Below are positions 27,186-39,093 of a stretch of DNA of 64,000 nucleotides, in pieces. A program made the position numbers and the translations under genes. Origin of the DNA: Chrysomallon squamiferum (lineage: Eukaryota > Mollusca > Gastropoda > Neomphalida > Peltospiridae); assembly GCA_012295275.1 (NCBI GenBank), contig CM022672.1:9416404-9480403 (forward strand), read 5' to 3'. Below the pieces are notes generated by a model. That model saw nothing but the letters and a program-made list of their open reading frames with translations, was not told the origin of the DNA and searched no databases. Position 1 is the stretch's first letter. Each line of letters starts with the position of its first letter.

Positions 27186-27879
27186 AATCTTTACGTGTGA
27201 ACGATTTTATTATGTACTTTTTAATTCCATTTTTGAAATATCCAGTAACATATCTAATATGTTAAACTTAAATCGTATTTGACTGTTGTGGAGTCTATCA
27301 GTGAAACAAAATGTTTAAGAAATATGTGGAATAATACATTTGTAATTACTGAAATAATGGAACAGTTATTCAGAATATAACAGTAGGATACCAGATTTTC
27401 TCTCTATAAATAAAATTTGCAAATGTCTGTTTTATTAAATGCTTAAACATCCATAAATGCTGTAAAGAATTCTCTGTAAAATGATTTTATAGTTGTTATA
27501 TTTGGATCTAGTAATATATATGACATGTAAAATGTACGTTCAAATAAGTAGTGTTTACGAAACATATATTTAAACTATTAAACTTTTTGGCAGCTAGAGT
27601 CACATAAAGTATTTCTATAAAATACAGTATTTAAAAAGATAGCTAAAACTATTATGATAGTTATAACAACCAAGAATAATATTTTTGTCTGTAATATTTA
27701 AACCTTATCTCTTTTGTATTAAAAAATCTACGAGACAACGACAGCAGTGGTGAATAAAACATCTATAATATCCATATTAACATTCTGAAAACATCTAAGA
27801 TATGAAAACGCCACAAAGGCTGTAAAAATACAGACTCACATTTTAACTACGCGAAAGATAAATCTATACGGAGATTAGC
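27186..27879. other. AT-rich unique DNA
   Basis: No microsatellite, no convincing frame and no recognisable element. Confidence 0.6.
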
Positions 27880-28170
27880 GAATTTCCAGAGAACGACTCT
27901 TGAACGGAAACTGCAGATACATCGTCGTGTCAGGAGACCAGACAGTTTCCTCCACAGGGAATCTCCGTGTTCTCCCAGACCAGGTGTGAGAAGCGCAGCG
28001 TCCTCGTATCAGCCCGATCCACGAACACCCAACACCTGCACAGTCGTTAAACTATCGGCCACACCGCCCTGAAACACTGCTTCCATTTAACAACGTCATC
28101 AGTGCTGATTTAGTAAGAAATAACACTCGTTTAGCACCGCCATGGGATCACGTATCGTGTTTACTGGTTT
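27880..28170. promoter_or_regulatory. CpG-rich island, possible exon or promoter
   Basis: About 290 bp with much higher C+G and CG content than its neighbours. The plus strand is open without an ATG from at least 27840 to a TGA near 28072 (a reading such as TTLERKLQIHRRVRRPDSF). The minus strand offers an ATG frame (MEAVFQGGVADSLTTVQVLG...) of about 26 codons containing CAG|GTGTTG. Neither is recognised. It could be a first exon, a distal promoter or an old GC-rich insertion. Confidence 0.3.
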
Positions 28171-30707
28171 ACGTTTTACAATGCTGCTGTATCAAAAGAT
28201 ACAGAAAGCATCCAACTGACTTGACATATCTTGTTTCTGAATGGTCTTTTCTCCTTTTTTATTATTATTATTTTTTTCTAACTATAATTCAGTAGTTCTT
28301 TTCCTCTGTTCCATGTTTGCACTGTATTTATCTTTTGTTACATGTATCAGTTCGTTATGATAACTGTCTACGTTATGCTAGTAAATGATTATTGCTTGTC
28401 ATATACTTTAACTCATACGTGAACAATCTGACTGGTTTGCTTTCTATAAGATTTGAAGTTTCATGATCAAATGGGCTTTTTTTTTTGTTTTGTTTTCATT
28501 TCTTCTTTTGTTTTTTAACGTTATGCATCTACTGTATCCCATGTAAACAGTTTTCCAGTGAAATCTTCTTTGGTTGGTGAGTTAAAAGATATATTTCGGA
28601 TCTTATCTTGAGATTTAAAGTCTTAAGTATCGTGTTCTGAGAGCTTTGTTATCAATTACCTTGTCAGATCTCACGGGTATTAAAATACGCAAAGGTATTT
28701 GCTAAAATTCACCATCATTAAACATCCCCGTTGTACGAGTAATTGGTGTTTTTCTGTATATATACAGGGACAGGACGTTTCCCTTTGTTCTCAGTCCTAT
28801 AACAGAAAGAAAGTTTTACCACTTCCGCTGTTCTCGGAATCACTTCCGTTCTCGCTAGATTTGAACACATCCGGTTGTCTGGCTGTCACTTCCACTGAGA
28901 GTTTATCTTTCAGTTTATTTCGTAGATATTAATTTCTTCCATTTTATAACCAAAGTTGTTGTCGACAAGGAATAGTTAATGAAATATGTTAATAATGCTT
29001 CTTTCAGTCTATAAAGATGCTGATAAAGTTCAATGAAGAGGATAACACAGTTAAGTAGAAAGAAAGCAAAGATTAAACAACAAGAAGAAGTTATTGTGGA
29101 CAAAAGAATTAAGAAAAAAGAAAACAAGTAACAAAAAGGGGAAAAGAAAAACGGAAATAAAATCATGAGAGAGCAATAGAAATACGTAAGAGAAAAATAA
29201 GAAATTATGGAAATAATAATAAGAAAATTTGTTTTAAAAATCATTACCAGAATGACGATTAACTAAAATACTGAAGAAAAATATTAAGTATTAGATGAAG
29301 AATATAAAAATAATAATAATAATAATGAGAACAAGAGAGGATGGATGGATATAATAGGAATAACAACATTAAAAATAAAAAAAAGAGGGAATAAAAAAAT
29401 TCTAAGAACACGAACAGCATATATGATAAAACGAAAAGTATTAGTAGTATTTTTTTTTGTAAATATCAACAAAAGGAAAAACGAAAAATGGCAAAAAGAT
29501 CAAAAGAATAAGAAGAATATAAATTATAAATGAATACTAAATAAAGCAAACAATTACTACCACAAAGATGAAAATAAAAATGTATGTATTGTATTTATTC
29601 AGGTCAGTGAACCCACACAACGACATATGTAAATTGACTAATAATTATGCGTTCTCATATTTCAAGAAATGCCTACAGTTTATTATTAGCATGTACTTTT
29701 CTGCTTATGAAATTGCATGTTGATTTTATTGTCATCATAATCACGAATGACAGGTTTGCGATTTCTCTGCAGCATACAGAAAATATCTTTTCCCTTTTTA
29801 CTTCACTGTGTTGGGCACTGAATCAATTAAACTGACATCTGAACGTAGATCTTTAATTTACCAAGACAAAGCAAAAATGTCATAGAAAAACAAATTCAAA
29901 GAATAATAAACGAATTACAGCAATGTTTACGTTGTTTTCGTAGCTGGCTTGCGTGCTCGGCAAATTGGACACGAATGGAAACGGTTTTCTATGCAATTAT
30001 GAAGAAACTAAAGATTGCTTTTGTTACGAGCCTTTATGGTCAACTGCGTTTACCGAATTAGTGCTTTTGTTTTGACCAGTTACTTTATTAAGAAATGTGT
30101 GCGCTAACTTGTTATTAATATTTGTTAGTGTTTCTCAAATATTTCCTGCTGTGCAATTCCATGTTCTAATCAAGGGAAATTAATTATTGTAGAACAAACA
30201 CATACTGCCAAAGATTGCTTTTCGGTGAACATCTTTTAAAGGGAGAAACCAGCCAGAAATCGCAGAAGGCTGACTGGAAGGAATAGGTTCGGTGAAAATT
30301 TCAGCAGAAGATTGCTAATAGACATGAACCATATTTTATAACCATTAGCAATAGAGTGCAAGGAAATATGCAGAAGAGGTTAGAACAAATTTTTGTTGCC
30401 ATCTTTCTTGGGATGAAAAGGAGTTGGAAACTACTACATACACTATAAAAAATCAGCGACTAATGCTTTGGTACTCAAAAATCACCTGAAAGCCAGTTTT
30501 CAAAGAGAGGAGCGAGTTTAGAGAGAATCAGAGCAAGGTTTAAGTGTAATAGCTGTCACTCTGTAGAGTCAGTTGTAAAATACATTATAAATTACAAACC
30601 GTTAGAGACTTTAACATCTAATTCTTAGTAACTGTTTCTTGACATGCTTTGATCATCAAGTTTACTGTACACTGATCGATAAGAAGTGTTCCATATTAAA
30701 TGATATA
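28171..30707. other. AT-rich DNA, purine-rich between 29.03 and 29.58 kb
   Basis: The plus strand at about 29030-29580 is strongly biased to A and G, giving spurious Lys/Ile/Arg or Phe/Leu frames. Positions 29900-30600 are unique, repeat-free and without a recognisable frame. No gene is supported. Confidence 0.7.
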
Positions 30708-30708
30708 T

Positions 30709-30755
<47 letters not shown>

Positions 30756-30925
30756 TTCTCTGACTTTCTCTCTCTTTAGCGCTCTCTAGCTCTTTCCCTC
30801 TTTCTCCCTCTATCCCTCTCTCCCTCTGTCTCTGATTCTCTCTGTCTGTCCCTGTTTCTCTGTGTGTCCCTCGCTGTGTGTCCCTCTCAATCTGTCTCTA
30901 CCTCTGTCTCTATATTCTCTCCTTG
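30708..30925. repeat. (TA)n(TG)n and CT-rich tract
   Basis: (TA)n then (TG)n at 30708-30753, followed by a C/T-rich tract of TCTC/CCTC words to about 30925. Confidence 0.96.
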
Positions 30926-31389
30926 TCAACCAAGGCCTATTCACAATAAAACAGCTGAACATAATTTACTGACATTATAACACAAAAAATATATATATAT
31001 ATTTTTTTTTAAACAAGTCGATTCTTCAAAACATCATACTATCAATAGCGTGACATTTCCAGAACACCACGTTAAAGATATTTCATGTAAAAAACATTTT
31101 CATATTGATTAACGCTGTGTGAATATATTAATTTTATCAATATTTATACGACACAACACACTGTCAGTGGTTCTTAATTACAAACAATGATGCATGGACG
31201 CAGTAATAACAAAGTTCAAGAAACCATGTAAATATGTAGATAATTAGTAATCACAGCTATTGTGATATGAAAATCAATGATATTAGATTTGAGGATACGG
31301 GTTTTGACATTATGGTGCATGTGCTGAATGATGTGCATGTCGGTCTGTCTGTGTGTTTGTGTGTACGTACTGTCTGCACAGCTGGGTAT

Positions 31390-31660
31390 TTATTATTATT
31401 ATTATTATTATTAGGATTAGGATTAGGATTAGGATTATTAGGATTATTATTGTTATTATTGTTGTTGTCGTCGTTCTTGTTCTGATTATTTTACTACTCC
31501 TATTTTATTTATTCTGATGATTACAAATTATGATGACAATGATCGGATCATCATTATTAATTATTATAGTTTATTACTACAACTACTATGATTTCTACTA
31601 CTGATGTTGTTACTGTTGCTGCTGCTTTTGTTATTATTCTGATGACGACGATAATAAAGA
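31390..31660. repeat. Triplet array interrupted by (GGATTA) hexamers
   Basis: (TTA)n at about 31391-31411 gives way to four or five GGATTA hexamers (about 31412-31440), then ATT/GTT/GTC triplets. The hexamer is one base away from telomeric TTAGGG units but not identical. It most likely arose within the TTA repeat. Confidence 0.9.
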
Positions 31661-32460
31661 GACAGTGAATATTATTATTACTGTTAGATTTCATTTTCCT
31701 CGTACTGTGTTGTCAAATTATGCTACACCGTTTATAATACATTGCCTTGTCCATGTTTATTCTGTTCCATTTTGTTTTGTTCTTGTTTGTTGTTGTTCTG
31801 TTGTTGTTGTTCGGGGGTTTTTGTGTGTGTTTGTTTTGTTTTTTGGTGTGTGTTTGTTTTGTTTTTTGGTGTTTTTTTTTATTCCATGAATTATTCTGTT
31901 TAGCGGAGGTTTTGGGAACATCTAAGTTTAAAAAAATAATTGTAAAAGTTAATAAAAGAAATACGTGTCTTCTGTCTTGCTAAAGTACCTGACGTCTTTA
32001 ATTTAGACACTGCAGATATCCTAATTTAAATGATAAACACGTCACAACAAAGAATTAAGAAAAAGAAGAAGAAAACGAAAAGCTATGAAGACGAAGAAGA
32101 AAAATACAGAACAAGGCGAAAAAAGAAAAAAAAAAAAAAAAAAAAACCACAGCACTTTTATTGGTAATTCCTTGAGTACTGTACACGAGCTGGCGATAAA
32201 AACTGCCAAGCCTTGACAACATCCCCAGGCTGCTAATGCCTACAGAAAATAATAACTGTGTTGCATATAAGCACGTGGAATGTTTGCCAGCGATGTGTCT
32301 CCAAGGACAATGAAAAGAGCATTGGCGACGAGAGATCTTTGGCTACTGTTGTGGGACAAAGTGGCGAGATTTGACACAAATTGGATGCTTCTTCTGGGAA
32401 GCGGTTTAAATCCACTATTTTGTCGTACAGACAGGATCATTAAGCAAGCCGTAATTTTTC
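31661..32460. other. AT-rich spacer with GT-rich and poly-A tracts
   Basis: A GT-rich stretch with two adjacent copies of TTTGTTTTGTTTTTTGGTG spans about 31826-31875. Poly-A lies at about 32119-32146. Overlapping short frames at 32233-32723 on both strands are unrecognised. Confidence 0.65.
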
Positions 32461-32469
32461 AGCTGATAC

Positions 32470-32770
32470 TTCTGTCAGTAATAGTGATTTTTGCGAGTAT
32501 GTGTATGGTAATAGTGATTTTTGCTAGAATGATATTCCAGATAATTTTTATTTTTTTATTTTTATTTTTTTGGGCCAGAATATGTCTTGTGATAGTGATC
32601 TCTGGGAAGAGTCTGAAGGTGGTAACAGTTAATTTGGAGCGTGAAATGTATAATATTTTTAGTCAACGTTTTGAGAGTGTCAAGTCACTGATAGTGATCC
32701 TCTCGACAGGAATAAATTGGTAGTTGTGATTTTTTGCAGGAATGAGATGAGACTCGGTGATTTTTTCAAG
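32470..32770. repeat. Degenerate GTAATAGTGATTTTTGC repeats
   Basis: GTAATAGTGATTTTTGC occurs at 32478 and again at 32508, 30 bp apart. Weaker derivatives (GATAGTGATC, GTTGTGATTTTTTGCAGGAA) follow near 32590, 32690 and 32722. This looks like an old minisatellite with most units worn away. It accounts for part of the 147-codon plus frame 32280-32723, which I do not regard as a gene. Confidence 0.6.
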
Positions 32771-32819
32771 AAGAAGGTTAGAGGTTACTGCAATTTTATA
32801 AATATGAATGAAAAGTGAA

Positions 32820-32886
32820 TATGTATGTGTGTGCGTGTGTGTATATATGTGTAGGTGTATATACATGTGTGTATGTGTGTATGTAT

Positions 32887-32919
<33 letters not shown>

Positions 32920-32925
32920 AAAGAA
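32820..32925. repeat. (TG)n/(CA)n opposed microsatellite
   Basis: TG/TATG words at 32820-32886 are followed by (AC)n at about 32887-32909 and (TA)n. The opposed TG and CA arms are self-complementary. Confidence 0.93.
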
Positions 32926-33489
32926 ATCGTATGCCATTAATAATTAATAATATAACTACGAGATAAAAGTCTACGATGTATCCACTAAGACATCAAGACA
33001 TCGTCCTTTGAAAACCATTAAAATGGGTTGGTTCAATTAGTTTAAATCCACTAACGATAAGACCAATTTGAAAATATGCATCGGCTAAAGAAGACTCTTG
33101 TCAACAAAATTATCGAACGCCCTTGAGTATCACCATTGTTTACTACAGTCCATTAACTCCTTAACTGCATGAACCACAACAGCGTTTGTGATAAATAAAT
33201 AAACAAACATAACTACAAAATAGACACAGATGATAAATGAGTAAATATTAACTAAACAAATAAATAAACAGATAAAAAGAGAAGTATTTTATGTATGTCT
33301 TTAGATGGGAAATGGATAACTGAATTATTAATTCTTACAAAGGTGTATTGGTATAAAATGGTGGAGGGGATTTTTGTGTTTTTTTTTTTACTTTACTTAC
33401 ATTATTTGCATCTATGTTGAATCGATGAGGAAAACAAAGTCTTGATGACATTAACAAACATTACAAACATTATTAGAATCAGGGCATAC

Positions 33490-34900
<1,411 letters not shown>

Positions 34901-34902
34901 AT

Positions 34903-35675
34903 TATTCTTGTTGCTGTTGTTGTTATTGTTACTGTTGTTGTTGTTGTTGTTGTTGTTGTTGCTCGTTCATTTTTCGACTTTGTTTCTTACGACAAAGTCG
35001 TTCTGTTGAAGATTCGGTTTTTGTGAAATAAATTCTTCATTTTGCTACCATTTAAGCATTTCACTGACTTCTCACTATGCAACATTCACCAAGAAACAAC
35101 ATTTAGTCCTAAGATATTTTGTTGACCGAACTTTTTTTTTTTTTTTTTTTTTTTTTTGACCAAAATCACGTATCGATTTTATCTTATCAACCAAATTGGA
35201 CCTTGATTTTCGTAATTGCCAAGCAATTTAAATAATAATTCCAATTTGATTTAAGTTTAATCTTCCGGTATTAATGTATTTTGATGTCAAATTATCCAAA
35301 TCGTTTTTATATCGTAATGATTACAAATAACAAGAAGTCAAGGTGTAATTTGAAAATCGGATGTTTGTGTGACCTACATTCTTTTAAATTGAACTGCTGT
35401 TCAAAGGCGTCAGTATGAATCATTTAAAAATATATACCTTTTTTTTCTAACTTCATTATTTATTTATTTATTTATTTATTTATTCACTGACAGTTAATTA
35501 CCTATTTTATATTTGTTAATATGTCTGCAAGTGTCTTTGTCGCTCTTATTCGATGTTTCCATTTTGAATTCCTTTAATAAATTTTACATTAACAGTTCCT
35601 ACCTTTTACTACTGTGTATGCACTGAGTTTATTTAAAATTCACTGCTTCGTAGTTTATCTAACTATAATTCAGTG
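34903..35675. repeat. (GTT)n, poly-T and (TTTA)n tracts
   Basis: (TTG)n at about 34908-34962, a sharply bounded poly-T run at 35132-35157, and (TTTA)n at 35455-35484 in AT-rich DNA. Confidence 0.92.
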
Positions 35676-36120
35676 CCCACGTTTGACCACACTTTCAGTT
35701 GACACCTTAAACCATAGGTTTAATTTTCTCATTAGCCATACTTTCACTTTTCACGTTATACCATACTCTCAGTTTTTAAGTTAAACCATCAATTTAGTTC
35801 CATACTTTTATATTAACATTACATCATAATTTCAGCTTTCACGTTGTAGCATACTTTCATTTTTCACATTAAACCACTCAATCATTTTTCACGTTAGACC
35901 ATACATTCAGATATCACGTTAGACCATAGTCTTGATTTTCATGTTAAGCCATCAAATTCAGATTCCATGTTTCAGTTTCTTTAATTATCATTCAGTTTTC
36001 ACTTTAAAAAAAACCCATCATAAATGCAGTTCGTTCGACTAAAATTTAATTTACAAGTTAGACCAAGCTTTCAGTTTACAAAACTAACAGTCCTAGTTTC
36101 CATCTTTTACCATCTCGGTT
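35676..36120. repeat. Degenerate TTTTCACGTTAGACCATACT minisatellite
   Basis: The words TTTCACGTTA, ACCATA and CTTTCAGTTT alternate for about 440 bp with a period of roughly 25-30 bp, giving some fifteen recognisable but diverged units. Confidence 0.85.
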
Positions 36121-36179
36121 GCAATCAATTTGTTTAACTAACATTCACATCTTCTGTGTCTTCGATAGATTCAATTAGC

Positions 36180-36575
36180 AGAGAACACGGCCGGATAAGA
36201 TAAACTTGCACTGGCTGTAATATCCGCCAGGGGCAGACTTCACCAGAGGTCGCTAACTTGGAGAATTACGACAAGCACACGAAATGTTTGCCGAATTGAT
36301 CTTCCCTTCGAAAAGAGACATGATGTTTAGAAATCACGTTTCATCAAAACTAATTTCTTTTGACTGATGGTGGTTTACAAAGAGATCGCCGATCTGGAAG
36401 TTGTGGTTAGCGTGAGGCGCAGAAATAAGCTAAACTACGCCATCTGGTCTGTGCTAGAAACTCTCTCTTGTAATTAGACAGCCATTCTCTTCCACCACGC
36501 TCGAGGCATCACCAAAACTAGTCCGTTTCTTTGTCGACTAAACCGACACTTGGGAATCGGGCGTTTAAGGTACGT
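36180..36575. promoter_or_regulatory. CpG-richer island with CTCF-like words and splice donor
   Basis: The island is repeat-free and GC-richer than its flanks. CCGCCAGGGGCAG (about 36224-36236) and CACCAGAGGTCGC (36241-36253) resemble CTCF cores, the second with one mismatch to the form CACCAGAGGGCGC. The island ends at TTTAAG|GTACGT near 36570, a good 5' splice site. It could be a non-coding first exon with its promoter, or a boundary element. No coding frame was found. Confidence 0.3.
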
Positions 36576-36947
36576 TCTTTGTTTTGGTAATTAATTAATA
36601 AATTTGTTTCTGATTTATTTTATTTTATTTTTTTGCTTTTTTTTATATAATTATGTCTACGTCATAGATGAGCTTCAGATGTACGCATCAGCTGTAGAAG
36701 CAGTATTAATACTGTTAATACATTGTGCTGCGAATATTGCTAATCAGCTACTAATAGTGTTATTGTAATTACTGTTATTATTGAAACTATGACAACCAGT
36801 CTCTAGAATCGTCTGTAGTGTTACTGTGTTACCAGTTACATCAACACTGGTTATGTCGTCGCTGCATATGTATATAATCTAGTTACTTATAACTCTTTAC
36901 GTATTTGCTGTATATTTGCGTGGTAGCCTAAATAACATCATCATCAT

Positions 36948-36985
<38 letters not shown>

Positions 36986-37202
36986 TTGTCACCATTATTA
37001 TTGTTAATGTTATTATTGCTGTTGCTGTTGTTATTGTATGTATTTATGTATTAACACAGTTGTACTCTGCTGTTCTGTTAAAGACTTAAAAATATATGTA
37101 TATGTCAATGTTCAATAGTTAAATCAAATTTAAATGTTTTATACACTTGTACAAAACTACATCGATGTGTTTCTGTGTTTGTGTGTGTGTGTCTGTGTGT
37201 GT

Positions 37203-37249
<47 letters not shown>

Positions 37250-38071
37250 TATATATACACACATACATACACACACACACATACATTTACATAATGCAAG
37301 AAACCCTTTATAATCGATTATCGATTGACAAATATATTTAAGTAAATGTCTGTGTTAATGATTAAAAAATATATATATATATTGCACTATGTTTATTAAA
37401 TCAACTTATTTATTTATTCATTCATTTATTATTGTTACTAATACTAATACTAACACTACTACTATTACTATAATTACTATTAATACAATTATTTTGTTGT
37501 TTCCTTTCCTTGTTTTTAATCTGTTTCATTCGTTAATTCATATACGTATAATTTAATATATTTTAACTGCAGCTAATTACTAATTTTACTCTAATCCTCG
37601 CTCATATATTTATTTATTTATTCATTTGATTTCACCCACTCATCTTCAGACGCATTTTAATTTACTTCCAAAACGCTGTTTAAAAATGGCATCACTGATG
37701 AATAGCAGAGAGCCTAAGTGGTATAATAAATATTTGTAACACGTAGTTTATTAAATATGGGAATTAGACTGTAGATTGATTCTGGCCTCTTCACAGTTTG
37801 GGATAATAGTCTATTAAGACTGAGGCTGTTTGCTGCCGTGGTACTTAAGTTAAAAGAGTGGACAACGCACTTCACTGTAATTGAAAATAAAGTCTTCAGT
37901 GAAGAGGTCGTTAAGAAATTTTAATACATCACGTACGCCGACATGTTTTCGTGCGCGCGTGTTGGTGAGAGAGAGACAAACATACACACATACACATTTA
38001 TACACATACACACAAAAATATATATATATACACACACACATACATACATACATACATACATACATACATAC
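36576..38071. repeat. AT-rich DNA with (TAC)n, (TG)n(GA)n and (CATA)n
   Basis: (TAC)n at 36948-36985, (TG)n then (GA)n at 37178-37243, ACAC/TACA tetramers at 37255-37290 and 37975-38070. No gene is supported. Confidence 0.85.
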
Positions 38072-38180
38072 ATAGACTCAGTCGGAGTGCGGGTGAATGG
38101 GTGCCATACATTCGAGTCTCATCAGCTGCATCTTTTGGTCGTGATTGGACTTTGTCCTCCTGCGCCAGTGCGTTCCCAAA
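38072..38180 (+). mobile_element. tRNA-headed SINE copy, forward orientation
   Basis: Begins directly after (TACA)n with an A-box-like TAGACTCAGTCGG, then a B-box-like ATTCGAGTCTC, then a body with GGTCGTGATTGGACTTTG and TCCTCCTGCGCC. The body matches the reverse complement of 727-850. Similarity fades after GCGTTCCC at 38177, although the element may extend to about 38205. A-to-B spacing is shorter than in a tRNA, as in the other copy. No tail or target-site duplication was identified. Confidence 0.72.
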
Positions 38181-38924
38181 TACCGTCTACGTGCAGAGTC
38201 TAATCAGACATACATACTCAAGACAGAGAATATTCAAATCCTAAAATACATACAAACTTGTACTACCTCTGTTAAATCTGATATCGAATATGAAACTGCT
38301 AAAATATTATAATAGCTCCTGAGATTCCGAAAATCAAAAGTTAAAAAATAAATAAATAAAAATAATAAAAACGTTTTCGAAATTCATTTAAAAAAACGGT
38401 TAATAAAATAACTCTTTGAGATAAAGTGAGATAACGTAGCGACTTATCGTTAATACCATATATGTGTTTCTAATTTGTGATCCTGTAATACATTTTATTC
38501 CCCACTGTAACAGACTTTCGTAATTTGAAAATTACAAACAGATGAACTAAACGAATAAATTAAATTCAAAAAGCAGCAGCAAAAAAAGAATTTTAAATGA
38601 AACTTTTTTTTTTTTTTTTTTTTTTTGCTTTGTTATTTTCTAAAGCTGGAGACCGATCGTTAGTTCGTAAAACGAAAATTAAAATTAATTGCATCGTGGA
38701 AACAAATATAAACAAATGGGTTCAGTTAAAGTGATGCAAGATAAACATTACGTTGTATGTCTGTTTAATTGTCGATTTCCGCAATTCAGTAGTAAATATT
38801 TGTTTTGATAAACGCTCTCTATCACTCTGTATTGTGCGCACTGTTTAAACAAAAGAAACACACACACTGGATTTTTTTGTAGGTGAACGTGACTGTGATA
38901 AAACACATTAATAAAAATAATAAT
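38181..38924. other. AT-rich spacer with poly-T run
   Basis: A poly-T run of 23 bp at 38604-38626 has sharp ends. The rest is unique AT-rich DNA without a gene. Confidence 0.7.
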
Positions 38925-38996
38925 TTACAATAATAATAATAATAATAACAACAACAACAATAATAATAATAATAATAATAATAACAACAATAATAT

Positions 38997-39028
<32 letters not shown>

Positions 39029-39093
39029 TTATTATTATTGTATTATCATCATCATCATCATCATCATTATTATTATTATTATTATTATTATTA
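38925..39093. repeat. Inverted (AAT)n...(ATT)n block
   Basis: (AAT)n and (AAC)n triplets at about 38925-39023 are followed by (ATT)n, (ATC)n and (ATT)n to 39093. The two halves are reverse complements and could form a long hairpin. Confidence 0.94.

Noticed and set aside
31412-31446. Interstitial telomere
   Set aside because: The unit is GGATTA, not TTAGGG, is very short and lies inside a TTA array; slippage is the simpler explanation.
38072-38120. Possible tRNA gene
   Set aside because: A- and B-box-like words are too close together, the arms do not pair, and the sequence continues into a body shared with 727-850, so it is a SINE.
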